Assembly (NCBI GenBank): GCA_030268105.1
Contig: BSDZ01000016.1
Location: 1,309,501-1,373,500 of the forward strand
DNA length: 64,000 bases
Direction of reading: 5' to 3'
Source of the DNA: Volvox africanus
Lineage: Eukaryota > Chlorophyta > Chlorophyceae > Chlamydomonadales > Volvocaceae
The position numbers and the translations under genes were made by a program. The notes beneath the pieces are model-generated. The model saw nothing but the letters and a program-made list of their open reading frames with translations, did not search any database and was not told the DNA's origin. Positions 23,101 to 34,411 of this stretch are shown piece after piece. Numbering within the stretch: the first letter of the stretch is position 1; each line of letters starts with the position of its first letter.

Positions 23101-25261
23101 CGATGAGGCGAGGTGAGGTGAGGCGCTGGGAAAGGAAAGCTAGGGGCCTTCATGATACAGGAAATGCACGGGATGAGGTTTGGGTGTATGAAGACTAGGA
23201 GGGCATTAAGGAAGGGTAAACGACTACGTGCGATCGAGATGCTGCGCATGCATGCGGGCCATGCGGGATACTTTCCACGCTCAAGTTTCTCAGGGTAGCT
23301 TCTTATCCGTCCTACCGAGACGCAGGAGTTGCGATCCCCTTCTCATTACTCGAGCACGATGACATGCTTCCTAATGTAGAACCATACAACTGACAAACCC
23401 TAAAACCCCTTCTGTTCTCAGCACATAAGTACTCTTTCCCGCGCACTGATAAAATCAACTGGTGCCTGACCCTATCCCCCGCGCTGCTCCTAGGTAGGGA
23501 GGATCGTTTGGCACTCCGCAAAACACATACACACACATCCCCACGGCCGACCGACCGGCTGTCCTTACACGCGCCTGCCATTCGGAAAAATAAACGTGGT
23601 GCTTGGCGGGAAAGTGCCTGATCGAATACCCTCACTGATTAATCGCTGTGCAATCCTCAGGGCACCTTCAAAATGCACCTCAGTACGCCCTGAGCACCCC
23701 CTCTGCACCCCCTCCCAGCCCCTCCCCACCTCCGCCCAAGGTCGCTCACCCGCTGGCGACATGCCGCTGCCCCCGATCACCCAAAGCTCTCTTAATCTGC
23801 CCAGGGCAAGCCTGTTACCCACCGACTGTGGCCACATCCAAAACTCGAAGTCCGAACCCCCGATGACGGGTACCCTGACGTCTTTCATCAGATCCCGGAT
23901 AGCTCTCAGACTCCCCAACAGATCCTGACCCTGATCCATGTCCCCTGTCCTTTTCACAAGGGCCCCGGCCTCAGTAGGTCATCACGCTGGTCAGCGCACA
24001 GGATTGTGCACTGGAGACAACCTCGTAATGTTGCCAGCTCGTGAGACTCGTGAGACTCGTGATGGCAGGACCCAGAACCGCGGCTGCTGCTGCTACTGCT
24101 GTCAGGACTGCTCCTGGCAAACACAGCGGATTGAGCTGAGCTGTGCTGAAGAGCCACCGCAAGGCTCTTCTCTGAAAGACATCCATGCGAGTCGCTCCCT
24201 TAATGCACTGATTGGGATTGGCTGGCAAGCTGCCGCGACCAGGGCACTGTGCGGAGCTCACCCGTTATCGTTTGACGCTCATGAGGCGCCGATAATGTTA
24301 TATCTTCGCATATCCTACCCCTCCGTGTACATTTACCTCTTCGTGGTGAAGGAATAGCGAGGGGCCTGTCACTGGCCTGCATTCTCAACCCCACGCATTG
24401 TGCGCCTTGCTCCTGCGCCTTCCGCATCTCAATCGGTAACTTCCAGTGCCATCCGCAACTTTCCTGTCCATTCATCCACCCCATGTATAGCCCTTTCTCC
24501 GGAGGAGGTGCTCCATCAGCGTTCTTGCAGGCATGAAAATTCCCGCGCCGAGTGCTATGGCGGCCGCCAAAATATTAGACAGCCGGAGCCCAATGACTCT
24601 TGCATCCGGCTCGCTCCGAGAGCCGTTCGACAGGACCCACCCGAACCCCACCCGTGTTAGATGTTCTGTGGAACCCGTACCTTGGAGCCAGCGTCCGAGG
24701 AGACGAGGACCTTACGCCGTTTCAACGTCTGCATGTCGTACACGCTGATCATAGCTTTATCTGAGCGCTCTGCCACGGCTAAGAGCTTTTTATTTGATGA
24801 GACGCAGAGTGCGGTGATGCCCTCGCTTTCGAGCGTGCCCGGGATGAGACGTTGTGTGCGCGTGTCCGGTGAATAGAGCACCACGTTGTGTCCCGCCGGG
24901 TAAACGACGGAGCCATCCTCCGCGTAATGAACATTGTCTTTGACGTCAGCCCGAAAGCCAAAAATGTACCTTCGCCGGGGCGTCGCAAGTCATGAGGAGG
25001 CCGCGGAACAGCTGAATAGGCCAACCTCACATTCACACATGGCGAACAAGCCAGAGCATTCGAATGTACGCAAACCTAGCATGGGTTTGTCTCCTTATCA
25101 AGGAGTGAACCTAGTTCTGGCAGCTGCGGTCTACGTGCATGCGATGCTAAGGAATGTGCGTAACCCAAAGGGGGCAAATTTAATGGTGTGTAACAAACCG
25201 TATTAAATAGATGTAGGAAGTCCAAGTTCACTTACTTTGGGGCCAGGGTCGACGTCGCCAT
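11200..25261 (-). CDS. CFAP57: CFAP57/FAP57 (WDR65) cilia- and flagella-associated protein
   Basis: Exons on the minus strand: 25261-25236, 24969-24681, 23037-22885, 22495-22355, 21460-21374, 21075-20891, 20512-20395, 19876-19685, 19262-19144, 18863-18773, 18615-18403, 18095-17957, 17388-17315, 16998-16880, 16630-16522, 16308-16067, 15827-15704, 15291-15197, 14829-14739, 14294-14127, 13823-13719, 13442-13230, 12818-12711, 12360-12289, 12012-11770, 11442-11200. They total 3759 nt (1252 aa) with matching phase at every junction; animal CFAP57 is ~1250 aa. Residues 1-650 are two WD40 propellers (for example IRGHNGK-like, [11 protein letters not shown] and DGAVYEW units). Residues ~650-1150 form coiled coil, including [31 protein letters not shown] and [18 protein letters not shown], all family hallmarks. 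The tail is Gly/Ala/Pro-rich. FAP57 is an axonemal protein needed for assembly of a subset of inner dynein arms (BOP2 in Chlamydomonas). The start is set by a 26-nt exon encoding MATSTLAPK, which joins in phase to YIFGFRADV. Confidence 0.95.
14334..14358. repeat. TTGCC pentanucleotide repeat in a CFAP57 intron
   Basis: About five tandem CTTGC units lie between exons 19 and 20. Confidence 0.8.
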
Positions 25262-27070
25262 TTTTGGTGAGTTCGCCCACTCGATCGGGCCCCGTCTGTC
25301 TGCTAGTTTATAAAATACGTGTAATACTAGTCCATACTAAGAAAGATGAACATTGCCTTTGTGGCAAGCTTACAAGCAAATTCTGTGTTCTTACGGCAAA
25401 CTGGTTATGCTCAAGATAAAAATTCCACTCAATCGTTTTGCATCAAAATAGAGATTAAAACAGCAATACACGCGTTGAGAGGCGGCTAGGAGACTCCTGC
25501 TTCGAAGTTGGATGTTGACGTACCCTGGTACGGGCAAGTTGGGATCCGAACTCCCTAATAGATGGGCCTCCTATCATTACGTGTTATGCTACTGCTGATT
25601 GCATGATGCAGCAAGGATGTATGATTGCATGGCACATATGTCACGGCCCACAACACCCACTCCTTCGAAAGTCTTAAGTTCAGCAAGATATTAATTAATA
25701 GAAATATTGATAGGATAATATCTAAAATCTGATTGACGAAAGCACGGAAGTTTTAAGATCATAGATCAAGATATGTCACCGAAACTTCAACTCTCAATAA
25801 TTTAGTCCCCATCCAAATATTGATTTATGGTGAGAAGTGTCCCTCTTATTAAAGAAATATGGTCATATCGAGGTATGCTTGTGCCTTTTCACGGACAAAC
25901 GCATCTGGTGTGGCAGCCTGCTGCAGCGATTCCCTGTTCATTCAATCCTTATGATTCAATACTTATAATACACGTGTAGCAAATGCAAGTACTGTTACGC
26001 TGATACTGGAAAGACTTCGCGGCTGCCACTTGTCAGCGCTTACGCAGGCTACCGTTTTGTGACGCCTGGACATTTTTGTAAGGACAAATGAGAACGACTG
26101 CACAAAACTCCATAAGTTAAAAGGTACTGGGACTGTGACGTTCGACGCGTTTAACCGTACAGCAGTCCTTTACTTGCTCTTCGTGCGGACCATATGCTCC
26201 TGGGGCTCGAGCACTCAACAGTCAATTCCGTTGTACTTGATTACTACCATTACCGGCAAACGTCCATTCCAACGAAGGAGGCAAACTTTGCTAGAGGCCA
26301 TGGCACACAGCGAGAACTGCAGGAAACATGATTTTTTCCCTACATATACTCTACACCCAGAGACAATATCACACGTGTGGAAAATGCATGGGGTGGGCAG
26401 ATAATGATATTTATGGCTTGGACGTGGCCCCTGCTGGGGCTGTGACCTGTGAGCCCTGGTGCCGACCTGGTGCCAAGCTATTCGCCCAGAAGTTCAGACA
26501 AAAGGTTGTAAAAAAATAGAATGCCCGAGCAGGGACTATCATTTCATGCTGTTCAAACCATGCATGGTGTCGATCACCTAAGCCGCCTAATGCAACGGCA
26601 GGCGCCATACCGAACGGCAATTCCTGTACCTATAACCTAATGCAGACATGAAGGTCAATACCAAGGCCATCCCTAACCCCTTCCATCCTTAACCCATGTC
26701 AGTGTTACCACCATGGCCGGCCATGGCCCTAGCCATGAGTCCAAAACACAACTAGCGGCGATGCTCCCGATGCTTTGTAATCAAAATCCATTACCAGCTC
26801 TTTGCATTCAGTTCATCCCCCGCCAACAAAAACTTGACCTTTAAGTCCGGACAACTAGATGAAAATGCCTGTGTACATGGGACAACAGTTACGCACACCG
26901 TCGATCCCAACAGTACACGCGCCTGTGTAGACACCGAACCTATAGCCTACATTCCTTGGATAAAATGTTCGACGGATGCATGAGGATTTGTTGAATTTGC
27001 TCGCCGGCACGCTTAACGCAGCGCACGCAGCTTCAATCTTCGGAAGCAGTGAGTGCTCAGACCCGTGATA
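25262..27070. other. Intergenic region between CFAP57 (5' end) and the CCP5 gene (3' end)
   Basis: Both neighbours are on the minus strand, so this holds the CFAP57 promoter and the CCP5 3' UTR. Base composition is much more AT-rich than the exons. A short plus frame at 26135-26404 has no recognisable motif. I see no tRNA and no clear core promoter element. Confidence 0.55.
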
Positions 27071-30000
27071 TCACCGATTCCTGCGGTTCGCGCTAGACGA
27101 CCTTACAAAGCCTAGCGTAGATTTGCTCTTCGTAGTGTTCTTCGCTGAACTCGCCGGCACAAGCTGGTCAGGAGTTGTAAGTATCGCGGCGCCGTTGATT
27201 GTTGATTGTGGAACGGAAATGTGCCGTGGGCTAACAGCGCCGTTGGCAGCCAGCAAAGTAACCGGGGCGGAGGCTGGCACGTTATTCGTGAATGCCGCCC
27301 CAGACGACGATAGTCGCCCCGAAATGCCAGCAGATGGAGGCCTATGCCGAGCAGCAGCATTAACATGACCCAGAATCCCGGCTGAGATATGCGTGGGCAC
27401 ATCCGCAAGCACGCCAGAAGCCAAGCTGCTGTCCATTCGATCATTTAGTGGAAATTTGAACTCCGTTACTCGGCCACAGTAGACGGCCGCAGCTTTGAAG
27501 CTGGTTGTTGGAGATCGCAATGGCGACTCCACTGCGCGAAGCCGTGACGGTCCCTGTACGCGTTGTGTATTCCTTATCAACAAGGTGCGCATGGCAACAC
27601 TCACACAAAGCAGAGCAACACTCGTACAATTGCTAATTGCTTACGCAGGCAAAATGTTCCCAGTCCCTGGGCTGGTGAGCTGCGACACACACTCAGGCAC
27701 GCAGGTGCGGTCAGCAACTTTGACATTGGTAAAACTTACTCCTGTTGCCGACGAGCTCGACGCTGGTGATGCTGTCCTCGTGCGATCATCATGCTCATCG
27801 TCGCCATCACTATCACTAGGTCCCTCAGTGATTGCACACCCCGCGTCGCCGGTGATTGCTGCAGCAGGGGTGATGGGCACGTCGGCATCCTCGCTCTCAT
27901 CGGCACCCAAGTCCGCTACCGCGTCCCGAATGCCCGAAGCACTCCCAACTGACTGCAGTGGCGAGCTCGCGAGGACAAGCGACGTTGTGCTCTTCACGGG
28001 AAGGCTGGTGCTTCTGGCAAGACCGTCATTACTCGTCCTGCCGTGGGACCCAGCTATGGCGCCCCTTCCTGATGAGATGCTGCAGGTACTTATTGGGCTG
28101 GTTGTGGCCACATTGGGCCCATGCACAGCGATCGTCGGTAGAGAGGCGTTGGAACGACGGGCAGGTAGCGGTGTGTGGGTCACCCGGCTTCTGGTGTTTG
28201 CGCCCACGGAGCGGCCAAACGCGAAGGAGCTGGGGCTGCAACCTGCTCCACCGGCTATGGTGTTTGCAGCTGCGGACTCCCCGCTCGGGAGCGCGGACGG
28301 GCGAGGTCCTGCACGCCAGTTCATTTCAACCCTTCAATGAATCCTGGTTAAGCTTGATCCAGGCTAACATTCCGTACAGTCTCCACTGATTATACTGATA
28401 GATTTACATCCAAGTCCTGCCTGGCAGGGAGAGTGATGCCCCCTTGCAAAAAGTACCACGAAACTTACTCGATCGCCCATTGGATCCAAAGGCTGGTGAG
28501 ACTCGGAGAGTCCCCGAAACAATCATGCCTCTCAGCTTTTCAACCGCTACATCGCTCATAGCCGGCAAATGCGCTGCCCGTGTTTCGGGTGTGGCCCGAA
28601 GCACCGTGAGGATCCAGCTGCGCACCCCGTCGAGGCTGCGATGCTCACTGTGCGGCAGACGACTCCAGGGGTTGGCTCCCTCCAGGTCCAGGGCGGCGAT
28701 CAAGATGGCTCTACCAACACCCTGTACAAGAGATTAACGTGCGGAGTCCTCAGTAGAGCCACAGTGCATCACCAATGTTTCCTTAACTATAATAATGCAT
28801 CGTTTAGTACTGAGGATAACAATGCGTCGTTGCACCTCAGGACGAACGCAATACGCAGATACTAGGGGCTACACTCACATGAAAGGTCCCCACGGTGAAC
28901 TTGGGCGGAAATCGCTTATTGCATGGCGGTGAGGCACGTCCGCCGTGGTCCCCTGATGCTGGCGCCACCACGTTGAGCGTGCGGGCCATGTTGTAATTCG
29001 CTTCGATTGTATATAGGTGCGTCAATCCCGTCTCCCTGCAGCGTCAGGGCAAATGACTGTGGATCATGTTGCACCGCAAGTATCTCCAACGGCATCGAGG
29101 TTAGGCACGTAATCAAACGACGAACACGGTGGGATCATCGGTATAGTAACTGAATCAAGTGTCAAGAGCCAAGCGCGTTACAGCCCAGATGCCATAGGGG
29201 AAGCGTGCATACTGGCGCTAATACAATCCATGCAGTGGTAATCAAGCCAGTACGACTATATTTTTAATAATATGAGAAGGGCTTCGCCATAAATGCTATT
29301 TCCAGGGTTCAGACTCGTTCGACTGATGGTTTCCCCACAGCCCAATTCATCAGTTTAACTGAGGTCCTACTTGGAAGTATCACTCAGCGGAACTGTCGGC
29401 TGTCAGCCGCGCGCACAGGCCAGTCGCAAGACGTCGTAATTACATAGACCGCACCTGTACAGCGCCACCCGGCCCGCACCCTCCTTGGAAGCTCCGTCCT
29501 TGTCGGCGCGCACCATATTCTTCTCCGTGTAGTTGCAACCCACGAAGTCAAAAGCGGGATTATTCAGGGCCACCAGCTTAGCGTATAACAGGCTTTGCAT
29601 ATGGGCGTCGCAGTCCCCCAACGTGTTTCCGTAAATAAAGACACCTGTAGGTTTAAGGCGACAAGGGCATACCTGGGCTCCAACCTTCCAATTATGTGGC
29701 CTTATATTATTTCATCTGTACAATTTGCATAAATCCGCGCTCTTTGCAGCGCTCACCCGAGCAAAGTCCACTTGGCAACAAGCCAGCCGTGGGGAGCCCA
29801 CGGCGTTGTCCAACATAAGGAGACGCCCTGCACAACGCACCTTTCTTGTTCGCATGCGCATGCAAGTCAATGTAGTACTCCAATATTCCCTGCTGAGCGT
29901 AGTGCATGAGAAGTGTCTTGATAGCGTACACGCTTGGCTGCGTGCTCTGCACGGTACGAGATTCATAAAATAATGCACGGCAAGGAGAAAGAGCAACTGA

Positions 30001-31551
30001 CGTCCTTGTTACTTGACGACAGCATTAGCATTAGTGTAGTGCAGTAATGGCACCGGATCCTATTCATGTTCGCTATCACTATTACTCATATTGCATCTTT
30101 GTAACCAGCGCTATGTGCTATCGAGTCACGCTTACCGACCAGCGGCTACCCGAGTCCGCACCTCATCAGGGACGCCAGTATAGAAGCGGTTAAGATTCTG
30201 GCCCAGCGTGTCCGTGCGATAGTTCCCCACAGCAACACCGTCCGGATTTACGATGGGCACAAGCTTAAACACGAAGCGCCGCCGCAGCGCAGCAGCCCTG
30301 GGGTCTGAACGCCGCAGCAGGAACGCTAACATGCCGTTGAATATATGTGTAGCGGGCGTCTCGCCGGGATGTACACGGCTTGAGACAAAGAACACGGTCT
30401 TTTCGCGGAACGTGGCCGAAGGTGGCCCCGGATCGTGCTCGAACACACCGGACAACGGAGACTCTGCTTCCCCGGTGGCGCCATAACAGTCCGTGATGGT
30501 AATCAACTCCACACGTCGACCCTCTAAGGACCGCTTCAGCAGCTGCCGCCGGTAGTATATCCGTGAGCATGGGGAGGTGCCGCCGCCGCAGCCACTGTTG
30601 TTGCAGGCATCGGCCACACATTGTGGCAGCGGTTGAGCCTGGCATCCTGCTGGCTGACGATCGGCTGTGGTGGCAACTCTGGAGGATGTAACGAGCAGCG
30701 GTTGTAATGGCGATGCTGAGCTGTGAGCCCCAGCGTCAAGTGAAGCGGAGCTGGACTCCATAACTCCTTCATGCGCATGTGTGCCGCAAGAGATGACGCC
30801 GTGCTGCTGGAAGGGTAACTGTTCGTCCAGGTGGCTCAGCATCTCCTGTGAGAGCAGCCAGGGTGATCCGCAACCAGCGCATTAAGATCTCGTTTTTACA
30901 TGCAGGGCATATTCCTAGTTGGTAATGGCCACCATCTAAATAATCGTGGTAGCATGTGCGAAGGTATACGAGAATGGCTGTCGCTGTGACCTGCCTGTGT
31001 CTGCCGGTAGCTGAATGGAATAGCGAATGCAAATAACGTTTCCTCCTCGCTCTCGAAACGGTGACAGAAGCGGAGCTGAAAGTCATCACCCTCTCGGCGA
31101 TATGTCACCCTCAGCCTGTTGGGTGAGGAGGGATAGTGACATACGGGACGGGACGGAATTTACACTTGCAGGTGTGATGTGTGGGAACATATGGGATTTC
31201 TTCCCGGCTTCCTCGGTACGCCCACGGCACGCATTCCATATAAGCTACCACTCACTTAAGTGGCTGCCACTCCGGCTGTGATGCACACCAGAACACGGGC
31301 CGGTAGTCTTGTGAATACAGCCTGCTTTGCTTGTTCAGGTTGAGGATGGTAAGGATGACAACGTCCCCAGTGTTGTGTCCGAGTATACTGAAATAAAACC
31401 ATGTCCGTGTCGATTTCTCATTTTCAGTTCCCCCGCAATCCCGCCGCGTTTGCAATAAGAACTCGTTCGCTGCAAAGCCTTGTTCGACACTTTCCAGGTT
31501 CGCCGAGTCAAAATTCGCTCGAAAAACATACTTGCCGACCTGCAGACACAT
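27071..31551 (-). CDS. Cytosolic carboxypeptidase 5-like (AGBL5), M14 tubulin deglutamylase
   Basis: Exons: 31551-31256, 31115-30995, 30845-30162, 29946-29841, 29644-29455, 29035-28879, 28721-28469, 28308-27645, 27500-27071 (2901 nt, 966 aa, phases consistent). The N-domain has the RANFDSANLESVE and TWFYFSILG motifs of the CCP family. The M14 site is complete: SSRVHPGETP supplies His298 and Glu301, DLHAHANKKG supplies the third zinc ligand (about His396), NPDG and NLNR line the pocket, and HLYTIEANYN carries catalytic Glu477. The EANYN variant and the GCNYTEKNM block resemble CCP5 rather than CCP1/2/4. CCP5 removes branch-point glutamate from polyglutamylated tubulin, in cilia and cytoplasm. 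Residues ~140-230 are a low-complexity insert, and the last ~360 residues are a Ser/Thr/Ala-rich, probably disordered tail. The junction of exons 2 and 3 needs a GC-AG intron. The start at 31551 gives the usual spacing to the first motif, but an upstream exon is not excluded. Confidence 0.9.
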
Positions 31552-32797
31552 TTAGGAACCCCTCTAAACATTTCCGGCAGAACACGTTGGGTCGTGCACA
31601 TGTCAAGACAAAGACAAACCCAGATGCGCAGGGTGCAAACTTACCCTCCAAACGGCATCAGATTTGTAGTCTACTGGAGATGGCAAACCTGTTGGAAGGA
31701 GCACAGCAGCATCCTCAGGATGCGGTCGATCGGAGGAATGTGTCTTGTTATCAAGTTGATTAGATTGAGCTCTCCGAGGCCCAATCACGGCTGCCATATG
31801 GGCACCTCATAAAACATTTGATAGGTTGATTGAGGTTATCACCGTAGCCAAAATTAATGGTATTGAAACTTCATGAATTCCGCTCTCTTACTCCAATAGT
31901 ACAGAGAGGGGTATGGATTGTCCGTTACCACGAATGAATAACTTAAGAAACAGATATCAAGACAATGGCGCAGGCGCACTCATAGTTGCAACAGTTCGGG
32001 GAGCTTACGCCGTACATTCCTTGTAAAAATTCTTCTCTGTAGGCACAAGCCAATTTTACGAGAAACATGAGATCTTTGTGATAACATTTTCCTTATATTC
32101 ATGAATCTTATGAAGTTTAACGTGCACGCGCGAAATGCTAACTATGGAAAGTACAGTGACACAGACTACAGGGGATGATTGAAAGCACTAAGAACCCCTG
32201 AAATCCCCAAGTGACAGCAGAATGTATTAGGTTCCCAAGGAAGTACGACCAGAAGCAAAGCAGAGACGAGCAGAGGTGGATACCCTGTTCAACTTTAGAC
32301 CAAGCATAGCTCTTCGAAAACAAACCTTTTTACAAAACTCGTATCAACTTCAAGCATGCGCCACTTTTTCCTTCTCGGCAAGGTTGCCAGAATATGCAGA
32401 GAGCGCGTGAAGCTGTTTTTTTCGGACAGGCGGAGAAACCTTCTCTATCCTGCAAGCGTTTCCACAGTTTTACGCATCGCCAACCTCCCGTGTCAGTCCT
32501 TAACTTCCCCAGCTAGCGTGCTATGTTGCCTGGGGAAACACGCGCTATAAGTTGGCCACATTTGAAACTTCCGATACGTTAGGACGTCGTGTCGAGTACA
32601 AATCAAGGTAAAGCTTTATATCCTGGTCTTTTGAATGTTTTTGTTTAGGAATCAAAGAAAAAACCGTATTGCAAGTTGCCTTCCTGGTTCCTCATGTGTT
32701 ACAAGAGTAAATATACAAAACAGTTATATCCTCGAACATATAATTTTAATCGTCCTTAAGTATCAAGGAACATAGAGCCGAGAGTTCGCCAATATAT
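31552..32797. other. Intergenic region upstream of the CCP5 gene
   Basis: AT-rich with no supported gene. Short open frames on both strands show no motifs. The CCP5 promoter should lie near 31552-31900. Confidence 0.5.
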
Positions 32798-32802
32798 TTA
32801 CA
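32798..32802 (-). terminator. TGTAA poly(A) signal
   Basis: Minus-strand TGTAA lies 51 bp beyond the stop codon at 32853, a typical volvocine spacing. It is the main support that the frame above it is a true last exon. Confidence 0.5.
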
Positions 32803-32852
32803 ATGACAACAGACAGATAGAGACAGCGCATTCACTAGGGATTGGAGATCCC

Positions 32853-33184
32853 TTAGCTCCAGAACCATGTCTGGTGTAGGCAGTTGTTCTGGTCGAACAT
32901 CAACGTATAGCTACACATATCCGCGTCTTGGAAATACATTAACTTGCTTACGATATGCTTGATCCGTTCTATTTTAGTCATAGGGTGGAACAACGGCAGG
33001 TATCCCTGCGAATTCTTGCCGGCATAAGCTTTGCAGTATAGATCCATATGAATAGGACACGTATTTGCCTCTCGACAGGTAGGATTATCAGTGGCATCAA
33101 CGTCCAACAACTTGCGGCCGACAGGCTGGTGAACCAGGGGTCGGTTAATGAGGCAGGGATAGAGCCAAGATGCTTCTACCCTAG
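32853..33184 (-). CDS. Last exon of an unrecognised cysteine-containing protein
   Basis: From a plausible acceptor (ACACAG before 33184, phase 1) a 109-codon frame runs to a TAG/TAA-type stop at 32853. It is rich in conserved-looking residues, with six cysteines, segments such as VGRKLLDVDATDN and YCKAYAGKNSQGYLPLF, and an aromatic C-terminus ending in TWFWS. It belongs to no family I recognise. A second coding-like stretch lies at about 33176-33493 on the same strand, but I could not join the two with consistent splice sites. The open length, composition and nearby TGTAA argue for a real gene. No function is proposed. Confidence 0.4.
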
Positions 33185-34411
33185 CTGTGTAACCGTGCCG
33201 TCATGCCCCATGAAAACTCCAACAGCCACACTGCTGTCCACTGTCCATCTGGGCGGCATGCAATCAAGTCCTTCAATGTGTCTGGACCCTGAAACTGGTA
33301 TAGACGCGTACATCCGAGTAAAATCAAACCTTGCAGCGTTGCGCATGACTACCTGCGCAGCTTTGGTCGAAAACGTTCTTGGCAGATGGTATAACACACA
33401 GCGGAGGAAACTGCTTGCGCCGGCCATCAGTCGTGGACGTGGACTTTGTTCGCGGGATGCCGCTCCCGATTCCCATACGTGCTGGTGTTGCAAGGGTTAT
33501 GAAGGACAGGTGCAGATGATTGCTTTAAGTACCTGTAATACAAGCCATTCGTAGACGCGCTGTTCCCTGCATGCTATGAGCAATGTGCACGAACGAAAAC
33601 AGCAGAGCGCCTATTTAAAGATTCCTAATGCGCATAGAGGCCCGCCAATTATTTATACACACATGCAAAAATGCCGCAATCCAATTGCTGTCGTCTTGAT
33701 TGAGCTGTTGGTAGTGCTTACAAGAGTGTTGGTAATTACCCTAGTGTACCCTAGTGGCCAGTGTCATGGGCTCCTACTTGATTATAATTAATGACATCCG
33801 TGATATTCATGAAGGGTAATGAATGGATTTGTCCGTTTTCGTCCAAGCACGCGACGAGCATGAAATGCTCAGAAGTGCACGAAGTATACACATGAGGAAT
33901 CGGAAACGTAGATATAACCGAGATTTCAGTGAATAATAAAGCGTTGTAATTTTTTGTTCAATGCACAGAGAAAAAGATTCATTTTTACTCAACGACAATA
34001 AGCAAGCATGTAGAAACCTATCCAATTCCAATTACGTGTTTTATATTTTGTTGGGAATCGAATACCTGCTTGGTTCGCAAGTCCTCCAAAGTGGCAAGTG
34101 CTCACGTGGGCACAAGTGGCGTACCCTATACTCACAAGTAACCTTCCTGACGGCTTGCATCTGGTAGTAATTGACCGAGTCAAACTTAAGTGCCTCGTTC
34201 AGGACTTGCTGTTTGACAGAAGAGGCGGCCGACCTTTTATTTGCGCAATATCTGCTTGTCAAGCCAGCAACACGTAACACGGGCCGCTCAATAAGTTTAG
34301 CTTTGTGGGTATCTACGGGGACGGCGGCGGGGCTTCTTGCGACGACGTGGTCCCAGGCCGGATGCAGTAGATACTCCTGGTCGTGTTGCTGGGCAGAGGT
34401 TGGTGGGCAGT
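33185..34411. other. Unassigned region between unknown minus gene and carrier gene
   Basis: It may hold upstream exons of the unknown minus-strand gene (coding-like frames to ~33500). From 33550 to 34411 nothing is supported except the expected promoter of the plus-strand carrier gene. Confidence 0.4.

Noticed and set aside
25480..25560. Possible tRNA-like T-arm (GGGATCCGAACTCCC)
   Set aside because: No acceptor, D or anticodon stems pair around it.
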